Shown piece by piece: positions 1 to 6,717 of a DNA stretch of 8,222 nt. Origin of the DNA: an uncultured Oscillospiraceae bacterium (GTDB lineage Bacteria > Bacillota > Clostridia > Oscillospirales > Acutalibacteraceae). The translations under genes were made by a program, and so were the position numbers. The notes beneath the pieces were generated by a model. The model saw only the letters and a program-made list of their open reading frames with translations. It was not told where the DNA came from and made no database searches. Within the stretch, counting starts at the first letter, position 1, and the number at the start of each line of letters is the position of its first letter. The stretch is from positions 1 to 8,222 of the forward strand of contig URRG01000086.1 in NCBI GenBank assembly GCA_900550095.1, written 5' to 3'.

Positions 1-1
1 G

Positions 2-46
2 GCCGGCCGGTGCGGAAGGGAATTCCCGGTTCCGACGCCGGCCGGC
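2..46 (+). promoter_or_regulatory. GC-rich intercistronic hairpin upstream of the permease genes
   Basis: Bases 2-10 pair perfectly with 38-46. The helix continues through a T-G wobble, a G-C pair and a bulged A (35). It then adds 13-17 with 30-34 and 18-20 with 25-27, closing on an AATT loop (21-24). Only CTTTCTG follows, so it is a poor intrinsic terminator. It ends 8 bases before the ribosome binding site of the first permease. In sugar ABC operons such hairpins often sit between the abundant binding-protein gene and the permease genes, protecting the upstream message or reducing read-through. That role is inferred here, because the upstream gene is outside the window. Confidence 0.6.
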
Positions 47-70
47 TTTCTGTAAGGGAGGCTGAGGTCA

Positions 71-991
71 TTGACAAAGGTTAAAGGCAGAAGGCAGAGG
101 AAGCGGATTTGGACGCTTCCCTACCACCTGATGCTTCTGCCGGGGATTCTGTTTCTGCTTGTGTATCATATTGCCCCCATGTTCGGCTCTGTGATCGCAT
201 TTCAGGATTTTGTCCCGGCGAAGGGTTTCTTCGGCTCCAAATGGGTGGGGCTGGAGAATTTCAAGTTTATGTTCCAATTGCCGGATACGTGGAGCATCCT
301 TTCCAACACCCTGGTGATAGCCGTCTCGAAGATCATTTTCAATCTGATTTTTGCCGTTCTTTTTGCGGTGCTGCTCAATGAGCTGCGGCATCTATGGCTG
401 AAGAAAACGATTCAGACGATCGCGTATCTGCCGCATTTTCTCTCCTGGGTCATTCTGGCCACGATCTTTCGGGATATTTTGGATCCCACGGGCCTGGTCA
501 ATACGGTTCTCATGAACCTGCATCTTATCGGGGAACCCATCTTTTTCCTGGGCGACAACAGCTGGTTCCAGGGCGTGATCGTGGCCACGGATGTGTGGAA
601 GGAATTCGGCTACAGCGCCGTTATGTTCATCGCCGCTCTGGCAGGCGTGAACCCGGAGCTCTATGAGGCCGCAGCCATGGACGGCGCGGGAAGGCTCCGC
701 CGGATCTGGCATATTACGCTCACCAGCATCCGGCCCACCATCGTTCTGGTGGCTACGCTGAACATTGCCAATATCTTCAACGCAGGCTTCGACCAGATCT
801 TTAATCTTTACAGCCCTGTGGTGTATGCCACCGGCGATGTGATCGACACCTATGTTTACAGAGCAGGTTTTGTCAGTGCCCAGTATTCCCTGGCCACCGC
901 GGTAGGACTCATGAAATCTGTGGTGAGCTTTATTCTGATCATCGTTTCCTATAAGCTGGCGGACCGCTTTGCGGGCTACCGGATTTTCTGA
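71..991 (+). CDS. Carbohydrate ABC transporter permease, LplB/YteP type (first subunit)
   Basis: This is an inner subunit of a binding-protein-dependent sugar importer. It forms the membrane channel with the next gene product. The 306-residue length is normal for the family. The N-terminus is basic (residues 5-12), with hydrophobic segments near 17-36, 79-104, 116-133, 165-192, 222-240 and 274-295, giving the usual six helices. The cytoplasmic EAA loop that docks on the ATPase is clear at about 199-221 (EAAAMDGAGRLRRIW, then a conserved RP). The start is TTG, chosen because AAGGGAGG (54-61) lies 9 bases upstream and no better in-frame start is seen. The second permease follows after 17 bases, so the two are surely co-transcribed. 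LplB/YteP-type permeases usually serve complex oligosaccharides, but the substrate cannot be read from the sequence. Confidence 0.93.
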   Translation: MTKVKGRRQRKRIWTLPYHLMLLPGILFLLVYHIAPMFGSVIAFQDFVPAKGFFGSKWVGLENFKFMFQLPDTWSILSNTLVIAVSKIIFNLIFAVLFAVLLNELRHLWLKKTIQTIAYLPHFLSWVILATIFRDILDPTGLVNTVLMNLHLIGEPIFFLGDNSWFQGVIVATDVWKEFGYSAVMFIAALAGVNPELYEAAAMDGAGRLRRIWHITLTSIRPTIVLVATLNIANIFNAGFDQIFNLYSPVVYATGDVIDTYVYRAGFVSAQYSLATAVGLMKSVVSFILIIVSYKLADRFAGYRIF

Positions 992-1008
992 AAGGAGGGG
1001 GTTCGCAT

Positions 1009-1896
1009 ATGGTTGAATATAAATCATGGGAAAACCGGATCTTTGATGCGGTCGTCTTGTTCATACTCCTTTTGCTCACCGTGATCTGCCTTCTGCCCCT
1101 TTTGAATGTGGTGGCCCTTTCCTTCAGCGACAAGCAGGCGGCCCTGGCGGGGGAGGTAGGGCTCTGGCCTGTGAATTTCACATGGTCCTCTTATGAATAT
1201 CTGGTGGCGGACAGCCGCTTTTTCGCCTCCTTCTGGGTTTCCACAAAGCGGGTTCTGCTGGGCGGCGGCCTGAACCTGATCCTGACGCTGCTCATGGCGT
1301 TTCCCCTTTCGCTGGAAAAGAAGGAATTCCCCTCCCGCAACCGGTATATGTGGCTGGTGGTCTTTACCATGCTGTTCAACGCAGGGCTGGTGCCCTGGTA
1401 TTTCGTTATCAAATATACAGGCATCATGAACAGCATCTGGGCTCTGGTATTGCCGGGGGCCGTTCCCGTTTTCAATGTGATTCTTCTGATGAATTTTTTC
1501 CGCGGGATCCCCAAGGCGCTGAAGGAACAGGCCTCCATCGACGGGGTGGGGGCTCTGGGGCTGCTGTTTAAAATCTACGTGCCTCTGTCTCTTCCCGCCA
1601 TTGCTACTGTCACGCTTTTCAGCGTGGTGAACCATTGGAACAATTTCTTCGACGGCATGCTGCTGATCAATTCCCCGGAAAAGGTGCCCCTGCAGACGTA
1701 TATTCAGTCTCTGGTGGTGCGTATTTCGGATCTCTCTCAAACCAATCTGACGGCGGAACAGCTCACGGAAAAAATGTCTCAAAGGACTTTTAACGCCGCA
1801 AAGATCGTGGTTTCGGCAGTGCCGATCCTGGCGATTTACCCGTTCATGCAGAAATATTTTGTGAAGGGGATCACTCTGGGCTCCGTCAAGGAATAA
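1009..1896 (+). CDS. Carbohydrate ABC transporter permease, LplC/YtcP type (second subunit)
   Basis: This is the partner channel subunit, 295 residues, with a normal family length. The first helix lies at about 12-37 and is followed by the typical LPLLNVVALSFSD junction and an extracytoplasmic stretch with the GLWPVNFTW motif. Further helices lie near 83-100, 113-134, 143-163, 196-215 and 264-282. The EAA loop is at about 173-194 (EQASIDGVGALGLLFKIYVP), with the conserved EQASIDG core. The ATG is preceded by AAAGGAGGGG (991-1000), which overlaps the stop of the first permease. No ATPase gene lies in the window. Transporters of this type commonly borrow a shared MsmX/UgpC-like ATPase encoded elsewhere, which is likely here too. 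The 3' neighbour is a GH43 glycosidase, pointing to uptake of an oligosaccharide with arabinosyl or xylosyl linkages. Confidence 0.93.
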   Translation: MVEYKSWENRIFDAVVLFILLLLTVICLLPLLNVVALSFSDKQAALAGEVGLWPVNFTWSSYEYLVADSRFFASFWVSTKRVLLGGGLNLILTLLMAFPLSLEKKEFPSRNRYMWLVVFTMLFNAGLVPWYFVIKYTGIMNSIWALVLPGAVPVFNVILLMNFFRGIPKALKEQASIDGVGALGLLFKIYVPLSLPAIATVTLFSVVNHWNNFFDGMLLINSPEKVPLQTYIQSLVVRISDLSQTNLTAEQLTEKMSQRTFNAAKIVVSAVPILAIYPFMQKYFVKGITLGSVKE

Positions 1897-1963
1897 AAAC
1901 TACCCCTAGCCGGGCAGTGTGCGGGCATAAACCGGGATATCCCCGTCTTGAAAGAGGAAAGAA

Positions 1964-1985
1964 CGGCAGAAGATGCGTTCTGCCG
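1964..1985 (+). promoter_or_regulatory. Hairpin just upstream of the GH43 ribosome binding site
   Basis: CGGCAGAA (1964-1971) pairs perfectly with TTCTGCCG (1978-1985) around a GATGCG loop. It ends 5 bases before the GAGGAGG ribosome binding site. It lies in the 108-base gap between the second permease and the GH43 gene, which also holds the perfect 10-bp palindrome GGGATATCCC (1934-1943). No U-tract follows, so this is not a terminator. A role in message processing, stability or translation of the glycosidase is inferred only. Confidence 0.5.
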
Positions 1986-2004
1986 GAAAAGAGGAGGAAT
2001 GTAT

Positions 2005-2898
2005 ATGAAAAATCCGTTGTTTTACGATGATGCGGGAGATCCCTATGTGCTGAAGGATGGAGAGGATTATTACCTTGTTCCCACCTGTAAAAATCCGCAG
2101 CTTGGGCGCCATGTGTTCCAGTGCTATCATTCCGGGGATCTGCAGCATTGGTCCCAGCCGAAGACGATCCTTGACCTGGACGATGTTTCCTGGGCAAAGG
2201 AAAAGGCCTGGGCCCCCACCATGGCCAAAGTGGGGGATCACTACTATTTCTGCTTCTGTGCAGACCAGCAGATCGGAATCGCTGTAAGCAGCAGCCCTAT
2301 GGGCGCTTTTCGGGATATTCTGGGCCGCCCTCTTGTGGCCTATGAGCAGTATGGCTTCCAGACCATCGACCCCTGTCTCTTTGTGGATGACGACGGCCGG
2401 GTATATCTGGTGTTCGGCCAGGGAAAGTGCTATTTTGTGGAAATGAAGCTCACTCCCCACTCGGCGGAGTTCATAGGGGAACCCATTTCCCTTTCCGATC
2501 ATTTTTACTGGCAGAGCAGCCGGAACGAAAACACCTTTGATATCACACTTTATAACGAGGCTCCGGATCTTATCAAGGTCAACGGCCGGTATCTTTTGAG
2601 CTGGAGCATCTATGACGTACGGGATCCCCGCTATAGGGTGCGGTATGCCTGGGCAGACCGGGTGGAGGGCCCCTATATCCAGCCTGTGGATGAAAACGGG
2701 GAGCTGGATAACATCCTGCTCCGGGGAGAGGGGGAGAGACTCTGCACGGGCCATGCATGCATAACGGAATACAAAGGGGAGTTATATATTTTTTATGGGC
2801 GGTATAAAATGCCCCGGCAGGTTTATTCCCGGGAGATCTGCTGCGATAAGGTGGAATTTCTGGACGAATCCCGCCTGAGGGCCATGCCGGGCAAATAA
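2005..2898 (+). CDS. Glycoside hydrolase family 43 protein, cytoplasmic, single domain
   Basis: This is a five-bladed beta-propeller glycosidase of the GH43 type, probably acting on arabinosyl or xylosyl bonds of imported oligosaccharides. The three expected acidic residues are visible. D12 in AGDPYV is the candidate general base, D122 in IDPCLFVDDDG the pKa modulator, and E185 in NEAPDLI the general acid. The family WAP motif is at 69-71 and the late TGH motif (H250) is also present. At 297 residues with no signal peptide or added binding domain, it should work in the cytoplasm. The start is taken at 2005, because GAGGAGG (1991-1997) sits 7 bases upstream. The longer frame from a TTG at 1948 lacks a ribosome binding site and runs through a hairpin. 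The gene is last in the operon. Arabinofuranosidase, xylosidase and arabinanase activities cannot be told apart. Confidence 0.88.
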   Translation: MKNPLFYDDAGDPYVLKDGEDYYLVPTCKNPQLGRHVFQCYHSGDLQHWSQPKTILDLDDVSWAKEKAWAPTMAKVGDHYYFCFCADQQIGIAVSSSPMGAFRDILGRPLVAYEQYGFQTIDPCLFVDDDGRVYLVFGQGKCYFVEMKLTPHSAEFIGEPISLSDHFYWQSSRNENTFDITLYNEAPDLIKVNGRYLLSWSIYDVRDPRYRVRYAWADRVEGPYIQPVDENGELDNILLRGEGERLCTGHACITEYKGELYIFYGRYKMPRQVYSREICCDKVEFLDESRLRAMPGK

Positions 2899-2927
2899 AG
2901 CACAAAATCTGACTGCATATATGAAGC

Positions 2928-2978
2928 AAAAACCCGAAACCTTTGCCTGATTAAAAAAGACAGAGGTTTCGGGTTTTT
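2928..2978. terminator. Intrinsic terminator between convergent genes, probably bidirectional
   Basis: Bases 2928-2945 pair with 2961-2978 through an 18-bp stem with one G-U pair, around a 15-base loop. The + strand arm ends in a run of seven T, giving a strong terminator for the sugar operon. On the other strand the same stem ends in a run of five U, with one A-C mismatch, so it can also stop the - strand gene that ends at 3020. Confidence 0.88.
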
Positions 2979-3019
2979 TTAAGACGCATATTACGCCGCT
3001 TACGCCACGGGAAAATAAT

Positions 3020-5353
3020 TCATATAATAGGGCACGGGATACTGATATTGCCTGCAGCGCCGGCGGCCAATTCGTATTGATCGAATTGTATATACACCAT
3101 CCCATTTTGAATATAAAAGGGATATTGTTCCAGCGAGGCATGGTCAATGACATACTCTGCCGCATATTCCCCAAAATCAGACCAGGCTATTTCCGGATGC
3201 TGGTTGACATATTCTACACATTGCTGCTGCAGATATTCCCGCAGTTCCGTTCCCGCAATGGAATACAGGTCTTCCAGCTCCAGAAGTTCCCCCGTTTTCA
3301 AGTCAAAATTGGAAATAAGGGCTCCTCCTACGCCAACACCGCCAAAATAGGAATACGTAAGCCAGCGGATGCTCAGGCTCCCATCACCGTTGGTCATTAT
3401 TTCCGGTTCGGCGGAGCATCGAAACGCACCGAATCGGTCATAGGCTTCCTTTGCAGCTTCCGTCTGGCTTTTGACAGTTGGGTCGATATCCGTAAAGAAG
3501 CTGTCCTTTACTTTTTCTATTTGCTGATTTATCGTATTGCACACCGAAGAATTTCCTTCTATCACGACCGTATCAAAATACACGTCGAATATGGAGTTCC
3601 CTTCTGCGTCGCGAATGGAGCGGTCATCGCGTTCAATGGAATATTCCACAGAATCTATGGTTTCTTCTGATTCTTGCGGGGGCTCATCCTGTTCCGTGAC
3701 ATCCAGCCCGGCCTGTTTCTTGGCATCGTTCAGATCGATGAGTCCCCATTTTCCGTCCTGCTTGGCCCAGAGCTGGTTGTTCCAGGATGGAGAAAGAGCC
3801 TCAAATTCACCGAAGGCAATCAGAATGCTTCCATCCCGGTAAAGGAGGCCGTATTCGCCGTTCATCAGAACTACCATAGTGCCGTCGGTACAGGGGTATG
3901 CAGAATCGGCTATGCCGTCTCCGTCGGTATCCCAAAGGGAGCTATACGTTTCTTCTGTGACTGTCTGCCCCTTTTCGTCGATATAGCCCCAAAGCTGGCC
4001 TTCTTTTGAACAGGCGGCCAGTCCGTCTGAAAAGCTGTCTGCGAATGTGTAGATAAAGTCGGTGATTTGTTCTCCTTCCGGAGAAACATATGCGTAAGGA
4101 TCATAGTCTTCTCCCGAGCAAGAAATGATTTCAGATGCGGAATTCTGCATATACGCACAGAAGAGGGAGTCAAGACGGGCAGAGGGCCCGCCTCCGGGTA
4201 AATTGCATGTGTGAAGAAGCTCAGAGGCTCCGGGGCCTGCATCAAGAGTCCGCGGGGAGCTGGCGTCCGATTGCGGGAGAGTGATGGAATCGAGATCAAT
4301 CTGTTTCACAGGATAGGGTTTATGGAGCCCCAATGATTCTATAGTTTCCAAATGGTATGGAGAAGCGGAGTAGAAATAGGAATCCCCGCTGTTGACATCC
4401 CAATAAAGCTCTGCTCTCTTTCCGATTCTGCCGGATGTAAGAAGCACGTCCCAGGGCTCTTCCAGAGAATGGGGGCTTACATATACGGAATCGCCTTGTA
4501 GATCGATCCCCGTAGCGTCATGCCTGTAAGGGAAGAGCACGGAGACTTTTCCCTCTTTTTCGAGCTGGACGGTGTCTGTCTGACTGGGCATATGGAAAAC
4601 ATGCCATTCTTCTCCGGTTTTCACGGCGTAGTATTCCGGCAGATTGGAGTAGGAAGAAAAGCTCATTTCACAGAAGGGGGAATGCTCTTCTTCGGGAAAC
4701 AGAGGCTCTCCATCGGCGAAATCGCCTTCGATATCGCTGAAGGCGGAGCCGGGGATGGGGGCCACTGCATCATATTCCCATATAGGTTCTATTACCCATT
4801 CCAGTTCTTCCTCTTTCAGACCGGGGGAATTATCCGGTAGTTTTTCCTGTTTATCCCGTATGCTCTCCGCGCCTCCGGTGGCTTTATAGCCCTCCTCCAG
4901 AATAGCCTCGGCCTTCTCGTATTCTCCCTGTGCGATATATATGTCGGCCAGAAGGACATACGGCTCCGGTTTCTTCGGGTCGATTTCGATAGCGGCGTTC
5001 AGAGCGACTACAGCGTCTTCATAGTTGAGTTCTTTTGCATATTTTTCACCCAGAGAGAGCTGTTCCTGGTATCTGTGGCTCTGATAGGCGTTTACGCCGA
5101 AGATGCATCCTGCGATTACGGCTCCCAGCAGAACGACGGTTATAGTGAGCCAGAGCCATACGCGCTTTTTACGGCGCTTGCCGGGAAAATCTTCCTGCGG
5201 CTGAAAAACGAGGGACGAAGGCGCGGCTGTATCACGGTATTCTGCAGTTTCAGAGGAGAAGGGTTCCTCCTCTGCAGACCGTAAGGGGGCGCCGCACTTT
5301 TGACAGAAGCGGTAGCTGTCCGGATTTGCTGCGCCGCATTTCATGCAAAACAT
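3020..5353 (-). CDS. Membrane-anchored zinc-ribbon / TPR / WG-repeat / DUF3298 protein
   Basis: This 777-residue multidomain protein has no known function. Residues 3-20 form a zinc ribbon (C3, C6, C17, C20). An acidic linker and the basic stretch GKRRKKR (58-64) precede a single transmembrane helix at about 65-88. The positive-inside rule puts the ribbon in the cytoplasm and the rest outside. Residues 99-160 look like a TPR pair. A poorly conserved region (about 180-420) leads into degenerate WG repeats at about 422-541, with WG at 455-456 and 536-537 and a variant YG at 501-502. A DUF3298-like domain, seen in RsiV-type proteins, fills about 569-777. The start is ATG at 5353, with AAAGGAGGA 4 bases upstream; an upstream in-frame ATG at 5410 has no ribosome binding site. 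A role in envelope sensing or scaffolding is a guess. Confidence 0.85.
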   Translation of the reverse strand: MFCMKCGAANPDSYRFCQKCGAPLRSAEEEPFSSETAEYRDTAAPSSLVFQPQEDFPGKRRKKRVWLWLTITVVLLGAVIAGCIFGVNAYQSHRYQEQLSLGEKYAKELNYEDAVVALNAAIEIDPKKPEPYVLLADIYIAQGEYEKAEAILEEGYKATGGAESIRDKQEKLPDNSPGLKEEELEWVIEPIWEYDAVAPIPGSAFSDIEGDFADGEPLFPEEEHSPFCEMSFSSYSNLPEYYAVKTGEEWHVFHMPSQTDTVQLEKEGKVSVLFPYRHDATGIDLQGDSVYVSPHSLEEPWDVLLTSGRIGKRAELYWDVNSGDSYFYSASPYHLETIESLGLHKPYPVKQIDLDSITLPQSDASSPRTLDAGPGASELLHTCNLPGGGPSARLDSLFCAYMQNSASEIISCSGEDYDPYAYVSPEGEQITDFIYTFADSFSDGLAACSKEGQLWGYIDEKGQTVTEETYSSLWDTDGDGIADSAYPCTDGTMVVLMNGEYGLLYRDGSILIAFGEFEALSPSWNNQLWAKQDGKWGLIDLNDAKKQAGLDVTEQDEPPQESEETIDSVEYSIERDDRSIRDAEGNSIFDVYFDTVVIEGNSSVCNTINQQIEKVKDSFFTDIDPTVKSQTEAAKEAYDRFGAFRCSAEPEIMTNGDGSLSIRWLTYSYFGGVGVGGALISNFDLKTGELLELEDLYSIAGTELREYLQQQCVEYVNQHPEIAWSDFGEYAAEYVIDHASLEQYPFYIQNGMVYIQFDQYELAAGAAGNISIPCPII

Positions 5354-5401
5354 AGAGTCCTCCTTTATATTCTCTTGCGTTTGGTATATGTATGTTGGCT
5401 T

Positions 5402-5432
5402 TGCCGGCAATCTGCAGGTCCCAGCGCCGGCA
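5402..5432 (-). promoter_or_regulatory. Leader hairpin of the zinc-ribbon protein gene
   Basis: TGCCGGC (5402-5408) and GCCGGCA (5426-5432) form a perfect 7-bp inverted repeat with a 17-base spacer. If transcription starts just downstream of the TATAAT box at 5464-5469, this lies near the middle of a leader of about 100 bases. No U-tract follows it. The structure is seen in the sequence; any regulatory role is inferred. Confidence 0.35.
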
Positions 5433-5451
5433 TATCGAAAGGTTCTGCGCT

Positions 5452-5481
5452 GTATAGCTGCATATTATACGGGATCTATAC
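5452..5481 (-). promoter_or_regulatory. Probable promoter of the zinc-ribbon gene, framed by an inverted repeat
   Basis: On the - strand a perfect TATAAT box lies at 5469-5464, about 110 bases before the start codon. No good -35 is seen at the usual spacing. The box is framed by GTATAG (5452-5457) and CTATAC (5476-5481), a perfect 6-bp inverted repeat with an 18-base spacer, which could be an operator. The missing -35 would fit a promoter that needs an activator. The neighbouring Crp/Fnr-like protein is an obvious candidate, but this is unproven. Confidence 0.45.
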
Positions 5482-5505
5482 CAGGTGTGGAGCTGCGGCA
5501 TTGCG

Positions 5506-6096
5506 CTACGCTCTGTGAGGATTTTTTTCTCTGCGTATAGCGCCGCGCAGCCTGCTCAGCGTAACGGGGGTCATGTCCAGAAAGGAAGCGATATATTTAT
5601 TGCTTACCGTTTGGGCTATGGGAGCATATTCCGATAGGAACCACTGGTATCTCTGCATGGCTGTATATTGATACCGGGCTTTTTTGATTTCCACATGCCG
5701 GTACATGGATTCCTGGAGAAGCTGATTATGCAGCTGCGCCAGCGGCATGTGTGTTTCCAACAGCTTGAGGATTTCTTTCATGGGAAAACACAGCACCAGA
5801 CTTTCCCGAAGAGCTTCCAGTGTGAGCTGGGCGGGACTGTCCAGCGGGACGCTGGGGACCGCCGGGTCGCCGCAGCGATAACAGAAGCAGTCTGTGATTT
5901 CTTTTCCGTTTTTATCAATAAAAAAGCCTCTTAAAAGGCCCTCTACAAGAAAGACCGCCTGTGTAGGGGTTTCTCCCTGCCGGAACAGAATCTCTCCTTT
6001 TTTCAACCTGCGGCTGGCGCTGATACTGCATATGTACTGGAGCAGGGGTCCATCCGGCAGGCGCAGTATTTCCTGAAAAAATTGTTGTGTCTGCAA
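5506..6096 (-). CDS. Crp/Fnr-family transcriptional regulator
   Basis: This 196-residue regulator has an N-terminal cyclic-nucleotide-binding-type beta barrel (about 15-115), a dimerisation helix (about 118-150) and a C-terminal winged helix-turn-helix (about 160-190, VSNKYIASFLDMTPVTLSRL). The barrel shows the usual LKKGEILFRQGE and FLVEGLLRGFF segments. The ligand is not evident: the phosphate-binding signature of true cAMP receptors is not seen, and no N-terminal FNR-type cysteine set is present. Three cysteines cluster at C70, C72 and C75. The start is TTG at 6096, supported by AGGGAGG 9 bases upstream; no ATG in frame lies nearby. The zinc-ribbon gene follows 152 bases downstream on the same strand with no clear terminator between them, so partial co-transcription is possible. 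Its targets are unknown. Confidence 0.87.
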   Translation of the reverse strand: MQTQQFFQEILRLPDGPLLQYICSISASRRLKKGEILFRQGETPTQAVFLVEGLLRGFFIDKNGKEITDCFCYRCGDPAVPSVPLDSPAQLTLEALRESLVLCFPMKEILKLLETHMPLAQLHNQLLQESMYRHVEIKKARYQYTAMQRYQWFLSEYAPIAQTVSNKYIASFLDMTPVTLSRLRGAIRREKNPHRA

Positions 6097-6119
6097 AATA
6101 TGATTCCTCCCTTTTTGCT

Positions 6120-6125
6120 ATTATA
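6120..6125 (-). promoter_or_regulatory. -10 box of the Crp/Fnr-like regulator gene
   Basis: A perfect TATAAT lies on the - strand 23 bases before the TTG start. Transcription would begin about at the ribosome binding site, giving a leader of roughly 16 bases. No convincing -35 exists at 16-18 bases. The surrounding + strand decamer TATTATACGG (6119-6128) is identical to the one at the zinc-ribbon gene promoter (5463-5472). Confidence 0.4.
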
Positions 6126-6202
6126 CGGTCTCTTGGAAACGGCCTGCATTATCCTGTGTTAATTTTACTCTTTTTTTGTCGATCCATAAATGGGAAAAAA
6201 GA

Positions 6203-6228
6203 CTTTTGTTCCAATAATAAAACAAAAG
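6203..6228. repeat. Perfect 8-bp inverted repeat, candidate operator
   Basis: CTTTTGTT (6203-6210) and AACAAAAG (6221-6228) are exact reverse complements separated by 10 bases (CCAATAATAA). The layout suits a dimeric DNA-binding protein. It lies about 80 bases upstream of the Crp-like gene's -10 box. Read on the - strand, the AT-rich hairpin is followed by TCTTTTTT, so a weak terminator is the alternative. Its right arm overlaps the base of the next hairpin by 3 bases. Confidence 0.4.
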
Positions 6229-6263
6229 AACGGTCTAACCTCAAATGAATGAAGGCCGTTTTT
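6226..6263 (+). terminator. Terminator-like hairpin without a preceding + strand gene
   Basis: AACGGTCT (6229-6236) pairs with AGGCCGTT (6253-6260) with one T-G pair. The helix extends to 6226-6228 with 6261-6263 around a 16-base loop, and the arm ends in TTTTT then CTGATTT. The wobble pairs exist only in the + strand transcript; on the - strand they become A-C mismatches, so the + orientation is preferred. What it would terminate is unclear. Confidence 0.5.
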
Positions 6264-6356
6264 CTGATTTCTCAAAATGATTCTATATATTTTAAGATTG
6301 TAAGTTTTTTGTAGAAGGGAGGTATCTGGAGGGCTCCTTTGCTTTTGTGTGAAAAA

Positions 6357-6383
6357 GGTGCAGCTTACGCTGCGTCTCTTTTT
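6357..6383 (+). terminator. Second terminator-like hairpin, + strand
   Basis: GGTGCAGC (6357-6364) pairs with GCTGCGTC (6369-6376) around a TTAC tetraloop, followed by TCTTTTT (6377-6383). Two pairs are G-U wobbles that would be mismatches in the opposite strand, so the orientation is +. No open reading frame with a ribosome binding site leads into it. It may mark the 3' end of a small RNA lying in the preceding 60-100 bases. Confidence 0.55.
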
Positions 6384-6683
6384 ATATTCAGGTTTTTTAA
6401 AGTATCAAACTGTTTCCCGTTTTTGAACAAATCCAATATGGAAAGAACCCATATTTCGCCTAAAAATCTATCCGGTCCGGTATGAGGCTATACAGCATCT
6501 GAAATGACGGGCGGAACATGGACCATATTATGTGTAGAACAAAAAAACGTATCTGTCAAGTACAAATAGGTATAAGATGTGTTTAAATAGTGAATAAATT
6601 CGACTAATAATTTTATATATAGATACTCAAAATCAAAAACCGATCTTTTAAAGTCTTGAGATTCCAAAAAACTGTATTACCGT

Positions 6684-6717
6684 GAGGATATCTTCAACAA
6701 AGAAAGGAGGTATCCTC
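6684..6717 (+). promoter_or_regulatory. Hairpin overlapping the ribosome binding site of the XRE gene
   Basis: GAGGATATC (6684-6692) pairs with GGTATCCTC (6709-6717) through 9 bp with one T-G pair; seven of these (6684-6690 with 6711-6717) are perfect. The loop is 16 bases. The right arm takes in the last two G of the AAAGGAGG ribosome binding site and the whole spacer up to one base before the ATG. It could limit translation of the repressor, or be its DNA operator. Confidence 0.5.

Noticed and set aside
392..1027. Long - strand open frames opposite the permease genes (also 1024-1782, 1906-2754)
   Set aside because: They lie antisense to confidently identified genes, have low-complexity His/Gln/Gly-rich translations, and no ribosome binding sites. 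They are shadows of high-GC coding.
1948..2004. N-terminal extension of the GH43 frame from a TTG at 1948
   Set aside because: There is no ribosome binding site before 1948, the stretch runs through a hairpin, and a strong GAGGAGG points to ATG 2005, where the GH43 homology begins.
5354..5410. Upstream ATG at 5410 as the start of the zinc-ribbon protein
   Set aside because: It has no ribosome binding site, while AAAGGAGGA lies just before the ATG at 5353 and the zinc ribbon starts there.
6504..6569. Short + strand frame of 21 codons in the intergenic region
   Set aside because: There is no ribosome binding site and no recognisable sequence. Frames of this length are expected by chance.
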